Shown: one piece after another, positions 1 through 7,983 of the stretch
How the letters are laid out: the number at the start of each line of letters is the position of its first letter
How positions within the stretch are numbered: position 1 is the stretch's first letter
Source: Nitrososphaerota archaeon
Lineage (GTDB): Archaea > Thermoproteota > Nitrososphaeria > Nitrososphaerales > Nitrosopumilaceae
Assembly: GCA_026708305.1 (NCBI GenBank)
Contig: JAPOVD010000005.1
Location: 1-64,000 of the forward strand
DNA: 64,000 nt
Direction of reading: 5' to 3'
Program-made: the position numbers and the translations under genes
Notes under the pieces: model-generated
What the model was told of the DNA's origin: nothing
The model's input: the letters and a program-made list of their open reading frames with translations, nothing else
Databases searched by the model: none

Positions 1-405
1 GCGAACTCATCTTATCCAATTAGCCTCGATTCGTTGCAAACGATAAACACAAGTATAAATTCTATTAAAGATGGAATTGCTTTTTATAAATTAACAGTTC
101 AAAATTACCATGATGGTATGATTGTAGTTCAAATAATAGATCCAAATAGTAATGTAGTAGATAATAAAAAAATTAAAACAAAACAATCAATAAATTATTT
201 TGATTTAATTTACGATGGAAAATATGTAATTTCAATAACAGGTGTTGATGAATTGAACTACGTTAAGCTAGATTTTGGTAAAATTAATTTACCTGTCATT
301 TATTCTAGTTTAGTAATAATTATAGCTGGTGCCATTTTGATATTTGTCAAATTTTTTTATAGCATTACAACTCAGAAAATTATACATCCAGAATTGAAAA
401 CTTGA
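1..405 (+). CDS. C-terminally membrane-anchored protein, 5' end cut by window
   Basis: The reading frame is open from base 1, so the first in-frame start inside the window (TTG at 34) is probably not the true start and the gene begins upstream. What remains is about 100 residues of polar, beta-rich sequence followed by one hydrophobic segment near the C-terminus (LPVIYSSLVIIIAGAILIF) and a short basic tail. This is the layout of an exported domain held by a single C-terminal membrane helix. I do not recognise the family. The 3' end overlaps the convergent membrane gene by about 34 bases. Confidence 0.6.
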   Translation, partial: ANSSYPISLDSLQTINTSINSIKDGIAFYKLTVQNYHDGMIVVQIIDPNSNVVDNKKIKTKQSINYFDLIYDGKYVISITGVDELNYVKLDFGKINLPVIYSSLVIIIAGAILIFVKFFYSITTQKIIHPELKT

Positions 406-968
406 TAAATTGGAACACATGCAACTGTGCTAAAAATCAATAAACTAAAGTTAAAAAATAGCCAACAAATTGATGAAAAAAACAAAAACATTGGAAATAT
501 AATTATCATGTGTTTCGTGTGAGGACTAATTTTTATCGAAATGATCAATGAACCAAAAGTGGCAATTACAAGACCAGATTCTAATATTTGATGCGGTAAT
601 GAAATTAGCCCGTCTAAACCAAAAACTTCATGCGAAATTGAATCAGCATAACCAGCTAAAAGTTGCAATGTAGATCCTATGACTATCATTAATAACCCAA
701 ATTTAATATTAGTTTTATTTTTTAATAAGATTATCATACTAATTACTGCAGTAGTAGATGTCATTATAATTCCAAAATAAATCACTAGATGTTGTATGGT
801 CCAAAAATATTCAGGTTCATGTAAGATGTGTGATAAAGAGTCCCAAACTCCGCCACATATCTCTAAAAATGAGCCACATATAGCCATGAACAAAATTATT
901 TTTTCTATGTCAGTACGATTAGGTTTTACATTATGATGATAATAACACGCAAATTTTTTAATGTTCAA
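372..968 (-). CDS. Polytopic membrane protein with duplicated D-x3-H-x12-H motif
   Basis: About 198 residues with five or six predicted membrane helices. The open frame runs back to an ATG at 1055, but that extension would cross the divergent gene. A TATA-like element at about 988-998 fits a leaderless TTG at 968 (or 977), which I prefer. Two copies of one signature are visible: Asp-Ser-Leu-Ser-His then His 13 residues later (after GGVW), and Asp-Ser-Ile-Ser-His then His 13 residues later (after AGYA). The spacing equals the Asp156/His160/His173 metal site of PmoC/AmoC. Inference: a metal-binding membrane protein of unknown role. It is not AmoC itself, because the length and the rest of the sequence differ. 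Confidence 0.6.
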   Translation of the reverse strand: MNIKKFACYYHHNVKPNRTDIEKIILFMAICGSFLEICGGVWDSLSHILHEPEYFWTIQHLVIYFGIIMTSTTAVISMIILLKNKTNIKFGLLMIVIGSTLQLLAGYADSISHEVFGLDGLISLPHQILESGLVIATFGSLIISIKISPHTKHMIIIFPMFLFFSSICWLFFNFSLLIFSTVACVPIYQVFNSGCIIF

Positions 969-984
969 TTTTACCAAACTTTGA

Positions 985-1000
985 AATGAATTATATATAC
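985..1000. promoter_or_regulatory. Shared TATA-like element of a divergent gene pair
   Basis: The A/T run ttatatata here lies about 20-28 bases from the TTG at 968 on the minus strand and from the ATG at 1017 on the plus strand. It can serve as a TATA box in either direction. This spacing supports leaderless starts for both genes and argues against the longer upstream start of the minus-strand gene. Confidence 0.4.
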
Positions 1001-1016
1001 GCCTTATGGCATAATT

Positions 1017-1268
1017 ATGATAACATTGAACCCTGGAATTGGAATTATAAAACACAAATTAGAACAAGATAAAGACGCAATAGCATTAGCAATATCAATT
1101 ATGATAAAAAAATATAACAAATCAAGAATAAATGTTTTAGAAACTAAATACGATTACAATTCTGGAGAATGGTATGTAGCATTAAGCATTCCTGATAAAA
1201 AAATGATTGTAAGATTAAATTCTCTAGATGGAAAATTATTAGGTATTAATGAGATTTCGAATTCTTAA
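1017..1268 (+). CDS. Small PepSY-like hypothetical protein
   Basis: 83 residues. An N-terminal amphipathic helix (DAIALAISIMIKKY) is followed by strands with WYVALSIPDKK and a closing LNSLDGKLLG. This resembles the helix-plus-strand pattern of PepSY/YpeB-like domains (ends in D-x-x-G-x-L), but no signal peptide is seen and the match is by pattern only. The last 23 bases overlap the convergent SufT-like gene. Confidence 0.55.
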   Translation: MITLNPGIGIIKHKLEQDKDAIALAISIMIKKYNKSRINVLETKYDYNSGEWYVALSIPDKKMIVRLNSLDGKLLGINEISNS

Positions 1269-1890
1269 ATTCAACATTCGAAAAGTTGCTTTGAGGTATT
1301 ACTATCAATCCACCTTCACGCAATTGATTGATTAATTGTAAAACTTCTTTTTCTACTTGTGCACGCTTTAAACCTGTTTTTTGTGAAAATATATCCACCA
1401 ATTCTGTTATTTTTCTATTTCCATTACAAAGTTTCCAGAAGTCTATTATGTGTTGATTGACCATAAATCCTTGATTATGTTCATTAGACAGCACTAATGA
1501 TCCATCATCTTGTTTGAGTAGTTTACCTACTCCCTGAGGCATAGCAGTATCATAATTTATAGGTACAGGATTTCCAGTTATCGACATACTTTTGAGAATA
1601 GATTTTCCTTCTTCAGACATCTTGTCTATTGACCATGGAGGATCCCATACTATATCTACTTTCACTTGGTTTACACCAGGAACCTTTTTTGTATATCTGG
1701 TCACATCCTGTATCAGTGTTTCATGCAATGGACATCCTTGTGTAGTCATTGTCATTTTGATATTAACGTCGTTTTTATCAGAAACATCAATTCCATATAT
1801 TAACCCCATATCAACTATACTGATTGGTACTTCAGGATCCATGCATTGTTTTAATGATTTGGTGATTTGATCAACGTTAACTACATTCAT
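1246..1890 (-). CDS. SufT/MIP18-like Fe-S assembly factor fused to a PqqD-like domain
   Basis: 214 residues. Residues 1-100 form a DUF59/MIP18 domain, seen in DPEVPISIVDMGLIYGI and in TTQGCPLHETL with the conserved cysteine, then the WDPPWS motif. DUF59 proteins (SufT, PaaD, MIP18) help mature iron-sulfur proteins. Residues about 140-200 look like a PqqD-type winged helix (FWKLCNGNRKITELVDIF), a domain that usually binds peptides. The fusion suggests a carrier or adaptor role in Fe-S delivery, which is inference. It lies 34 bases downstream of mtnA on the same strand. Confidence 0.8.
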   Translation of the reverse strand: MNVVNVDQITKSLKQCMDPEVPISIVDMGLIYGIDVSDKNDVNIKMTMTTQGCPLHETLIQDVTRYTKKVPGVNQVKVDIVWDPPWSIDKMSEEGKSILKSMSITGNPVPINYDTAMPQGVGKLLKQDDGSLVLSNEHNQGFMVNQHIIDFWKLCNGNRKITELVDIFSQKTGLKRAQVEKEVLQLINQLREGGLIVIPQSNFSNVEFKNSKSH

Positions 1891-1924
1891 AGATCAAAAA
1901 TCTAACTTAAATAATAAAAACTTT

Positions 1925-2959
1925 CTACTTGGTTTCAAATATTTTTTTAATGGATATTTCATATGGTTGCTCTAAAATACCTTTTTCGGTTATTATTCCA
2001 TTTATCATGGAAGGAGGAGTTATATCAAATGCTGGATTTATTACACCTACATCTTCAGGCGCAGTTTTGTTATTCCCTATATTAGTGACTTCGTTTGGAT
2101 TACGTTGCTCAATTGTTATATCATCTGGTTTATGTTTTAAGTCAAATGTTGATAATGGAGCAGCTACATAAAATGGTATTTGATGATGCTTAGCAAGTAT
2201 CGCTAATTGATATGTTCCAATTTTATTGAATACATGACCTGTTAATAGAATCCTATCTGCTCCGACTATCACTTTGTTTACTAGTTTATTGGCCATTACA
2301 TAACCAGCTGCAGTATCAGGAATTATATCAACATCAATTCCATCATATTTTAGTTCAAAAGCTGTAAGTCTAGATCCTTGTTGTATCGGTCTTGTTTCAG
2401 TTGCGATTACTTTTACTTTTTTTCCTATTTCTTTAGTAGAACGTATTACTCCTAATGCAGTACCATAAGAAACTGTGGCCAAAGAACCAGCATTACAATG
2501 GGTCATGACAACATCATTATCACCAAACAATTTTGAACCGTGTTTACCAATAGCAACGTTTGTAGCTACATCATCTATAGCTAATTTGTTAGCAGTTGCA
2601 AGAACAGATTTTTTGATTTTATTAACACTATTATGTTTTATAGCAGCTTGCATGACTTTTTCTAAGCCCCATGATAAGTTTATTGCAGTGGGTCTTGTCT
2701 CAAAAAGTATTTTTTTTGCGTTTTCGAGATCATGTATTAATTCTTCAGCTGCAGCAGCTTTGCTTTCGATAGCAGCTAAAGACAAGCCATAAGCTCCAGC
2801 TACACATATGGCTGGAGCACCTCTAATGATCAATTTTTTTATTGCATTTGCTATTTCTATGTATTTAGTGCATTTTACAAATACTAAATCTTGTGGTAAT
2901 TTTGTTTGATCAATCATAATCACTGAATTATTTTTCCATTCTATGGTTTTAACTACCAA
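1925..2959 (-). CDS. mtnA: S-methyl-5-thioribose-1-phosphate isomerase (MtnA family)
   Basis: 344 residues of the eIF2B-alpha/beta/delta-related isomerase family. It converts an aldose 1-phosphate (methylthioribose-1-phosphate) to the ketose in methionine salvage. Family marks are RGAPA at 46-50, ETRP at 188-191, the catalytic cysteine Cys155 in THCNAGSLAT and the catalytic aspartate Asp235 in GADRI. Related archaeal enzymes act on ribose-1,5-bisphosphate, so the substrate is not certain. The TETRPIQQGSRLTA and GTYQLA stretches favour MtnA. Length is normal for the family. Confidence 0.88.
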   Translation of the reverse strand: MVVKTIEWKNNSVIMIDQTKLPQDLVFVKCTKYIEIANAIKKLIIRGAPAICVAGAYGLSLAAIESKAAAAEELIHDLENAKKILFETRPTAINLSWGLEKVMQAAIKHNSVNKIKKSVLATANKLAIDDVATNVAIGKHGSKLFGDNDVVMTHCNAGSLATVSYGTALGVIRSTKEIGKKVKVIATETRPIQQGSRLTAFELKYDGIDVDIIPDTAAGYVMANKLVNKVIVGADRILLTGHVFNKIGTYQLAILAKHHQIPFYVAAPLSTFDLKHKPDDITIEQRNPNEVTNIGNNKTAPEDVGVINPAFDITPPSMINGIITEKGILEQPYEISIKKIFETK

Positions 2960-3058
2960 TTATAACCACAACACAAACAAACGATATTCTCTATTAAATT
3001 ATACATGATTGAGAGATCATCACTGCTTCAATACTTTCCGTTAATTTTTATAAAATAA

Positions 3059-4726
3059 TTAGATATCTAATGCTTGTTGTGCATTATGAAGAATATTACT
3101 TTTAGCACATCCAGATGCTAATTCATCTCCTGCACCGCGCCTCATTAATCCTCTATAAAGACCATCCTCTAACTTAACGCCTTCTCTTTTTTCCCATTCT
3201 TCAACTGTAATAGAATATTTTTTCTGAATTCTATCTCTGTACCATTCTGGAATAACATTGAAAGCACAAAATGGTATAATTCTTAAATCTGGTGTCAAAT
3301 AATGTATATCACATCTTTGTAATCTCTCTAGATCTTCGTTGTATTTATCTTGAAAATGCATCATGCCTAAAAATAATCCTTTAACATGCCAAGATCCTAC
3401 AGAATTAAATGTCCTTTTCATAAGTATTTGTCCAAACATCTTTGCTAAATCTAGTCCAGCTGGTTGTTTCTTCTTATCTATAAAACTAGAAAGTTTTCGT
3501 ACAACTTCGAGCATTGTAAAGTATTTATTTTTTCCAGAACGTATTTCGTCTGCTTTATCTTCAAACAATTCTAACATTCCTTGTATATCACAAAATTTAG
3601 TCAACGGAATAAATTTTTTCGTTTCTTCATCTTCAAATATGTATGTACCTGCACCGCACGCAAAATGTATTGATAATTCATACTTAGGGCGTGATGAAAA
3701 AGCTTCTATCACATTTGTTAATGGCATACAACTTGGAACCGGGAACCAGTCATCTATAGTCACTTCCCCGTCAGTTTGTTCTTCTATTCTTTGAATGCAA
3801 TCAGGTATAGTGATTCTATATTTTTCACGTTCGGTTTTACCCATTCTACCAGTTAATGAAACAGGTTGAAAATTCACTGCATGTACAACATCCATGTTTT
3901 TCTGTGCATATCTGATAATTCCACCAAGTTCATGATCATTTATTGATTTAATTACAGTTGGTACGAAAACTACAGTAGTGCCAGTTTTTCTACAGCTGTC
4001 TAATGTATATGGTATTTCCCAATGGTTCTTTGGATTAGTACGAGGAGTCACACCATCGAAACTAAGATACAGATTATTGCAGCCAGCAAGTCTGACTTCT
4101 CTTGCTGCCTCTGGATCCATTGCGTGTCTGATACCATTAGTATTCATTTGTATATGATCAACGCCTTCTTCTTTCATTATTTTTATAATTTCAGTTATAT
4201 CGTCACGTAACATTGGTTCACCGCCAGTTATTTGTATTGAATTTCCAGGTATTGGACGTTCAGCACGTAGTGTTTTCATCATAGATCTTACTTGATCGTG
4301 AGATGGTTCATACATATAAGCACCTTCTAATCCTTTTTTAACATAAAAAAAGCAATACCAACAAGTTAAATCGCATCTATTGGTCACTATCATATTAGCT
4401 AATCCACTATGAGAAAGATGATTAGAACATAAACCACAATTATTCGGACATGAACATTTATCTATCATTACATTTGGTGCGTGAGTTCCTTTTCCATCCA
4501 TCCAATATGTACTAAATTTTTGATATAATTCATATGAACCAAAATAAAGTTCTTCGCATTCACCGTGAGAAGGACATACTTTTGTCATGTATACTTTTCC
4601 TTCTCTTTCAAATATCTCTGCATCCAATATCATATTACATTCAGGACATATGCTTTGAGTGAATCTAATAGTAGATTTTTTTCCTATTCTTTTAATAGAT
4701 TGATTAGAAATTTGAATTAATGCCAT
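3059..4726 (-). CDS. tes: Radical SAM tetraether lipid synthase (Tes family)
   Basis: 555 residues. Tes (MJ0619/MA_1486 family) joins two archaeal diether lipids tail to tail to make GDGT membrane lipids, using several iron-sulfur clusters. The N-terminal zinc/cluster-type region shows CPEC (27-30), CPSHG (51-55) and Cys91, 93, 97 and 100. The radical SAM cysteines are Cys118-x3-Cys122-x2-Cys125, followed by the SAM-binding TGGEP. The C-terminal part holds PFCAFN and a late cysteine (SGCAKSN). Members of this family were earlier called dihydropterin dimethyltransferases. A TATA-like element lies about 25 bases before the ATG, and a TrmB regulator is transcribed divergently. The Tes assignment is strong for an archaeon that makes GDGTs. 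Confidence 0.85.
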   Translation of the reverse strand: MALIQISNQSIKRIGKKSTIRFTQSICPECNMILDAEIFEREGKVYMTKVCPSHGECEELYFGSYELYQKFSTYWMDGKGTHAPNVMIDKCSCPNNCGLCSNHLSHSGLANMIVTNRCDLTCWYCFFYVKKGLEGAYMYEPSHDQVRSMMKTLRAERPIPGNSIQITGGEPMLRDDITEIIKIMKEEGVDHIQMNTNGIRHAMDPEAAREVRLAGCNNLYLSFDGVTPRTNPKNHWEIPYTLDSCRKTGTTVVFVPTVIKSINDHELGGIIRYAQKNMDVVHAVNFQPVSLTGRMGKTEREKYRITIPDCIQRIEEQTDGEVTIDDWFPVPSCMPLTNVIEAFSSRPKYELSIHFACGAGTYIFEDEETKKFIPLTKFCDIQGMLELFEDKADEIRSGKNKYFTMLEVVRKLSSFIDKKKQPAGLDLAKMFGQILMKRTFNSVGSWHVKGLFLGMMHFQDKYNEDLERLQRCDIHYLTPDLRIIPFCAFNVIPEWYRDRIQKKYSITVEEWEKREGVKLEDGLYRGLMRRGAGDELASGCAKSNILHNAQQALDI

Positions 4727-4755
4727 ACAATGTGTAAAACATGTTAGTATTTAAT

Positions 4756-4803
4756 AAATTTCATACTAGCCCCCGTATTATTTAGTATGGAAATATGAAA
4801 TTT
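4756..4803. promoter_or_regulatory. Nested inverted repeats between tes and trmB, candidate operator
   Basis: Two interleaved perfect inverted repeats lie in the 105-bp divergent region. The outer arms are aaatttcata (4756-4765) and tatgaaattt (4794-4803); the inner arms are catacta (4762-4768) and tagtatg (4783-4789). They sit between and partly over the TATA-like boxes of the two genes (about 4747-4757 and 4798-4807). This is a typical place for a regulator that controls both promoters. Binding by the adjacent TrmB protein is inference. Confidence 0.55.
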
Positions 4804-4831
4804 AAATAGAAAAAAAACATGAATATTATAA

Positions 4832-5596
4832 ATGAGTATTTCATATAAAACACGTAAATCATTAGAAAAAATAGGATTAACTAGTTATGAAATCAGGACT
4901 TACATTTCATTATTAAAAGAAAATGAACTCACCGCTTCTGATTTAAGTCAAAGATCAGGTGTGCCATATTCTAAAATATATGAGATTTTAGGTTCTTTGG
5001 AAAGTAAAGGATGGGTGGGTTCAGACGAATCTAGACCTACAAAATATTTTGCTAGATCACCTACTACAGGTTTAGAACACACTAGACAAAATTTTGAATT
5101 GGAATTTAAAGAAAATCAAAGCACTATTTTAAATGAATTGATTCCTCTCTATGAAAAGAGCGGTACTAATGAAAAACCAGATATTTGGGTTTTAACTGGT
5201 GTAGTAAACATTAGTATAAAAATTTTAGAGATGATCGAGCTATGTAAAAACGAAGTGATGATAGCGCTTCCTGAAATAGACGAACACCTTGTAAAACAAT
5301 CAATACCAAAATTACGATCGTTGCACGATAAAGGTATCAAAATAACAATACTTATCTCCGATAAAATAGATACGCGATATTTAAAACCTATATACAATAT
5401 AGCTAAAATTAAAATTAAAAAATCATTATTTGGAAGTGGAATAATTTGTGATAAAAGATATGTCATAATATTATTTGGAAAGACTAAGAAACTTGATGAA
5501 TACGTAGCAATTTGGGCAGATCATATAGGACTAGCTGGATTTGCTAAAGAGTATTTTGAATATTTATTAAAAGATTCTGAAGAAGTAATTTTATGA
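4832..5596 (+). CDS. TrmB-family transcriptional regulator
   Basis: 254 residues. The N-terminal winged helix-turn-helix (about 10-75) has the TrmB pattern: LTSYEIRTYISLLKENELTA, then SGVPYSKIYEILGSLESKGWV. A phospholipase D-like or effector-binding C-terminal domain follows (about 115-245). TrmB proteins are archaeal repressors or activators that often respond to sugars or metabolites. The gene is divergent from tes with an inverted repeat between them, so control of membrane tetraether synthesis is a reasonable guess. The ligand is unknown. A TATA-like tttaaata lies about 25 bases before the ATG. Confidence 0.85.
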   Translation: MSISYKTRKSLEKIGLTSYEIRTYISLLKENELTASDLSQRSGVPYSKIYEILGSLESKGWVGSDESRPTKYFARSPTTGLEHTRQNFELEFKENQSTILNELIPLYEKSGTNEKPDIWVLTGVVNISIKILEMIELCKNEVMIALPEIDEHLVKQSIPKLRSLHDKGIKITILISDKIDTRYLKPIYNIAKIKIKKSLFGSGIICDKRYVIILFGKTKKLDEYVAIWADHIGLAGFAKEYFEYLLKDSEEVIL

Positions 5597-5881
5597 AATT
5601 TTTCATTTATTATAATATCATTAAAAAATATCAAACTTATTAAATTAGACAACCAAAAAGTATACTGTTATATACAATGTAACACATAATTATATTTTGA
5701 AATTACAAATAACTAATTATGCGATTTACTTCAATCATGCTTTTGAGTTATGAAATGATTTTAATAATATAAATCAAACAAAACGTTATCTAATAATTTG
5801 CAAACGTTATATGTGAATCATACATAATATTATCATCGTTTCGGTGTTAAAAATATATGTGGTAGTTTCTTGAAGATTAGA
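5597..5881. other. AT-rich intergenic stretch with AAACGTTAT direct repeat
   Basis: This 285-base region has no open frame of note. It holds two copies of aaacgttat at 5781-5789 and 5802-5810, 21 bases apart, which is about two helical turns. Each contains the palindrome AACGTT. A TATA-like aaaaatatat lies at about 5850-5860 before the small cysteine-rich gene. The repeat could be a regulator site for that gene. Confidence 0.35.
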
Positions 5882-6013
5882 ATGGTTTGTTTTTGTGGGT
5901 GTAAGAAGTATATTAAAAATAAGAATGGGTTTAAAATAGGATGTATAACATGCGGACATGGACCACAAAATCATGAGGACATATTTAGAAATAAGAATGA
6001 ATTTGCCGCATAA
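5882..6013 (+). CDS. 43-residue cysteine-rich zinc-finger-like protein
   Basis: Start ATG at 5882, stop TAA at 6011-6013, with a TATA-like element about 28 bases upstream. The 43 residues carry Cys3-x-Cys5-Gly-Cys7 and then Cys21-x2-Cys24-Gly-His26-Gly, enough ligands for one zinc ribbon-like or treble-clef-like site, and end in a charged tail (EDIFRNKNEFAA). The frame has an in-frame stop upstream, and no better start than this ATG is seen. The cysteine spacing and the clean promoter make a real gene likely. The function is unknown; a nucleic-acid or protein contact domain is possible. Confidence 0.65.
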   Translation: MVCFCGCKKYIKNKNGFKIGCITCGHGPQNHEDIFRNKNEFAA

Positions 6014-6058
6014 ATTTTGTTGCAGACTCAGAACTCAAGATCAATATCATCATCAATT

Positions 6059-6097
<39 letters not shown>

Positions 6098-6181
6098 ATC
6101 ATCAACGTCTGCATACAATGTAATAAATATATCCACCTTTAAGAAGCTTGATAAATAGTAAAATACATAAAATTATTAAAA

Positions 6182-6604
6182 ATGGTAGAGATAGATACAC
6201 CGTCATCATTAGAAAACTTTAGAAAATTCATAATTGCTAGTACATGTAGTTCTTTTGCTCCAAAAGAATACTTGGAAGATCAAGAAATTTTTCCAGAGAG
6301 GGAAGATAGCTTAGGCGCAGTATATGTAGAAGCTGCAGATAAAGTCACATTAAAAAGAATCAGAGAAATAACATTCGTCAATGCAAGAGACATATTAGGT
6401 GTAATTTATAATTCCAAAAGTGGAAATACCAATTTAAAATGGAGACAAATTAGGAAAAATCACGGTAAAGTTACTGGGAATGCTTCACAAAATTCATTGG
6501 TAAACCTTGCAGAAGGAAATGTATTAACACTAGAATGGGTTGAAAATTATATCAAAAAAAAATTGACAAATAACATACATTTAGAAAAAAATAATGAAAA
6601 ATAG
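6182..6604 (+). CDS. Conserved-looking hypothetical protein upstream of pelota
   Basis: 140 residues, soluble, mixed charge, no membrane segment or known motif that I recognise. The middle part (VTLKRIREITFVNARDILGVIYNS) and WRQIRKNH suggest a small alpha/beta fold. It overlaps the pelota start by 11 bases on the same strand, so the two are probably co-transcribed and translationally coupled. A role linked to ribosome rescue is possible only by context. Confidence 0.6.
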   Translation: MVEIDTPSSLENFRKFIIASTCSSFAPKEYLEDQEIFPEREDSLGAVYVEAADKVTLKRIREITFVNARDILGVIYNSKSGNTNLKWRQIRKNHGKVTGNASQNSLVNLAEGNVLTLEWVENYIKKKLTNNIHLEKNNEK

Positions 6605-7634
6605 AATAATAGATAAAAATTCTATTTTTGTCATTCCTGAAGAATTGGATGATTTATTAGTTCTTCGCAGAGTAATTAAAAAAAATGATTTAGTAGCAAG
6701 TGAAACTACATGGTCATTAAAAAAAAGTGGCGAATATATCAGACCTAATAAAAAAGAAAGAGTTAAAATAAAAATACTATTGCAAGCAGATAAAGTATAT
6801 TTAGTAGGAGCATTTAATAGATTACAAATAAGTGGCAAAATAATAGAGACCAATAATGATTCTATTTCTTATGGATCACATCATTCTATTTACGTAGAAA
6901 TCAATAGCAGTATCAAAATTATTAAAGAGTGGACTGCTACTGAAAAAAATCTTATTAGTAGCAATATGGCTGCAGGGTTTTTATTATTATCAGTAGAGCG
7001 TGGCAATTATTGTATTGGGATTGTAAAGGGAACCCATTTACAAATATATCCAGAGACAAGTTTTGGATCTACTGGAAAACAATACAAAACAGATTTTAAT
7101 ATGGAAAAATTTTTAGACCAAATTAAAAAATCAATTATGTTATTATTGGAAAACAGTAATAACGTTATTGTTTTTGGTCCAGGAAATACAAAAAATAGAG
7201 TTGGCGATTATCTAAATAGAAAAATTAAAAATATAGATATCAGAATAACAGATGGAATAGAATCTGGAGGAGAAGACGGAATATACGTGTTTGTTAAATC
7301 AAAAATTATAAAAAATGTGATGCGCAATAGTAAACTTGCAAAAGTTGCATACATAATTAATGAAATCATGCTTTTAGCTGGAAGAAAAAGCAATAAATTT
7401 TCTATGGGTTTCAAACAAACCAATCTAGCTAACAAATATCATGCAGTTGAATCAGTAGTTTTTTCTTATAAAATTATAGAGGAAGAAAATGAAGAAGAGG
7501 TGATTAATTTTTTAAACAAGGTAGAAAATAGTGGCGCAAAAATATATGGTGTAGATTCTACTACGGATTTAGGATTAAGAGTAAATAGTATGGGCGGAAT
7601 TGTAGCGTTATTAAGATTTAGTTTTGACGTTTGA
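6594..7634 (+). CDS. pelA: Pelota (Dom34) mRNA surveillance protein
   Basis: 346 residues, the normal archaeal pelota length. Pelota enters the empty A site of stalled ribosomes with its GTPase partner (aEF1A in archaea) and, with ABCE1, splits them. The N-terminal Sm-like domain (about 1-130) shows DDLLVLRRVIKKNDLV. The central domain (about 135-255) has the NVIVFGPGNTKN strand, and the C-terminal eRF1-3-like domain follows with GVDSTTDLGLRVNSMGGIVALLRF. The GGQ motif of eRF1 is absent, as expected. The 3' end overlaps convergent cutA by 24 bases. Confidence 0.88.
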   Translation: MKNRIIDKNSIFVIPEELDDLLVLRRVIKKNDLVASETTWSLKKSGEYIRPNKKERVKIKILLQADKVYLVGAFNRLQISGKIIETNNDSISYGSHHSIYVEINSSIKIIKEWTATEKNLISSNMAAGFLLLSVERGNYCIGIVKGTHLQIYPETSFGSTGKQYKTDFNMEKFLDQIKKSIMLLLENSNNVIVFGPGNTKNRVGDYLNRKIKNIDIRITDGIESGGEDGIYVFVKSKIIKNVMRNSKLAKVAYIINEIMLLAGRKSNKFSMGFKQTNLANKYHAVESVVFSYKIIEEENEEEVINFLNKVENSGAKIYGVDSTTDLGLRVNSMGGIVALLRFSFDV

Positions 7635-7940
7635 TGTTTGAGATATTAACCAATCATAGTATTTTCTATCTACAGATACAGCTGGTATTTCAATTATTTC
7701 AGGTGTATCATATGAATGGGTTTTTTTAATAAAATCTACTAACGTTTGTTTGTTTTTATTAGTAGTTTTAAAAACAGTCAAAAATTCGTTACAGTTTTCG
7801 AGTTTTTTATTCCATGAATAAATTGACGAAATTTTGATAATATTTACGCAAGCGGCAATAGAATTATTAATGCATATAGACGCATTTTTCATAGCCAATT
7901 CTTTTTTATCATAAGTTGTCATCAAGATTATAAATTTCAT
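7611..7940 (-). CDS. cutA: CutA-like divalent cation tolerance protein
   Basis: 109 residues from the ATG at 7940; the longer frame to 8078 has no family match and would cross the next gene. CutA1 proteins form very stable trimers of unclear cellular role, linked historically to copper tolerance. Family marks are AACVNIIKISSIYSWNKKLE, then EFLTVFKTT, HSYDTPEIIEIPA and YYDWLIS at the end. Confidence in the family is high, in the physiological role low. Confidence 0.88.
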   Translation of the reverse strand: MKFIILMTTYDKKELAMKNASICINNSIAACVNIIKISSIYSWNKKLENCNEFLTVFKTTNKNKQTLVDFIKKTHSYDTPEIIEIPAVSVDRKYYDWLISQTSNVKTKS

Positions 7941-7983
7941 AGTAAACGATAAATGTATGTAATTAAAAAAAGTAATTGTTGTT

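Noticed and set aside
969-1055. Longer start for the minus-strand membrane protein
   Set aside because: The added residues are non-hydrophobic and overlap the start of the divergent 83-residue gene; TATA spacing fits the TTG at 968.
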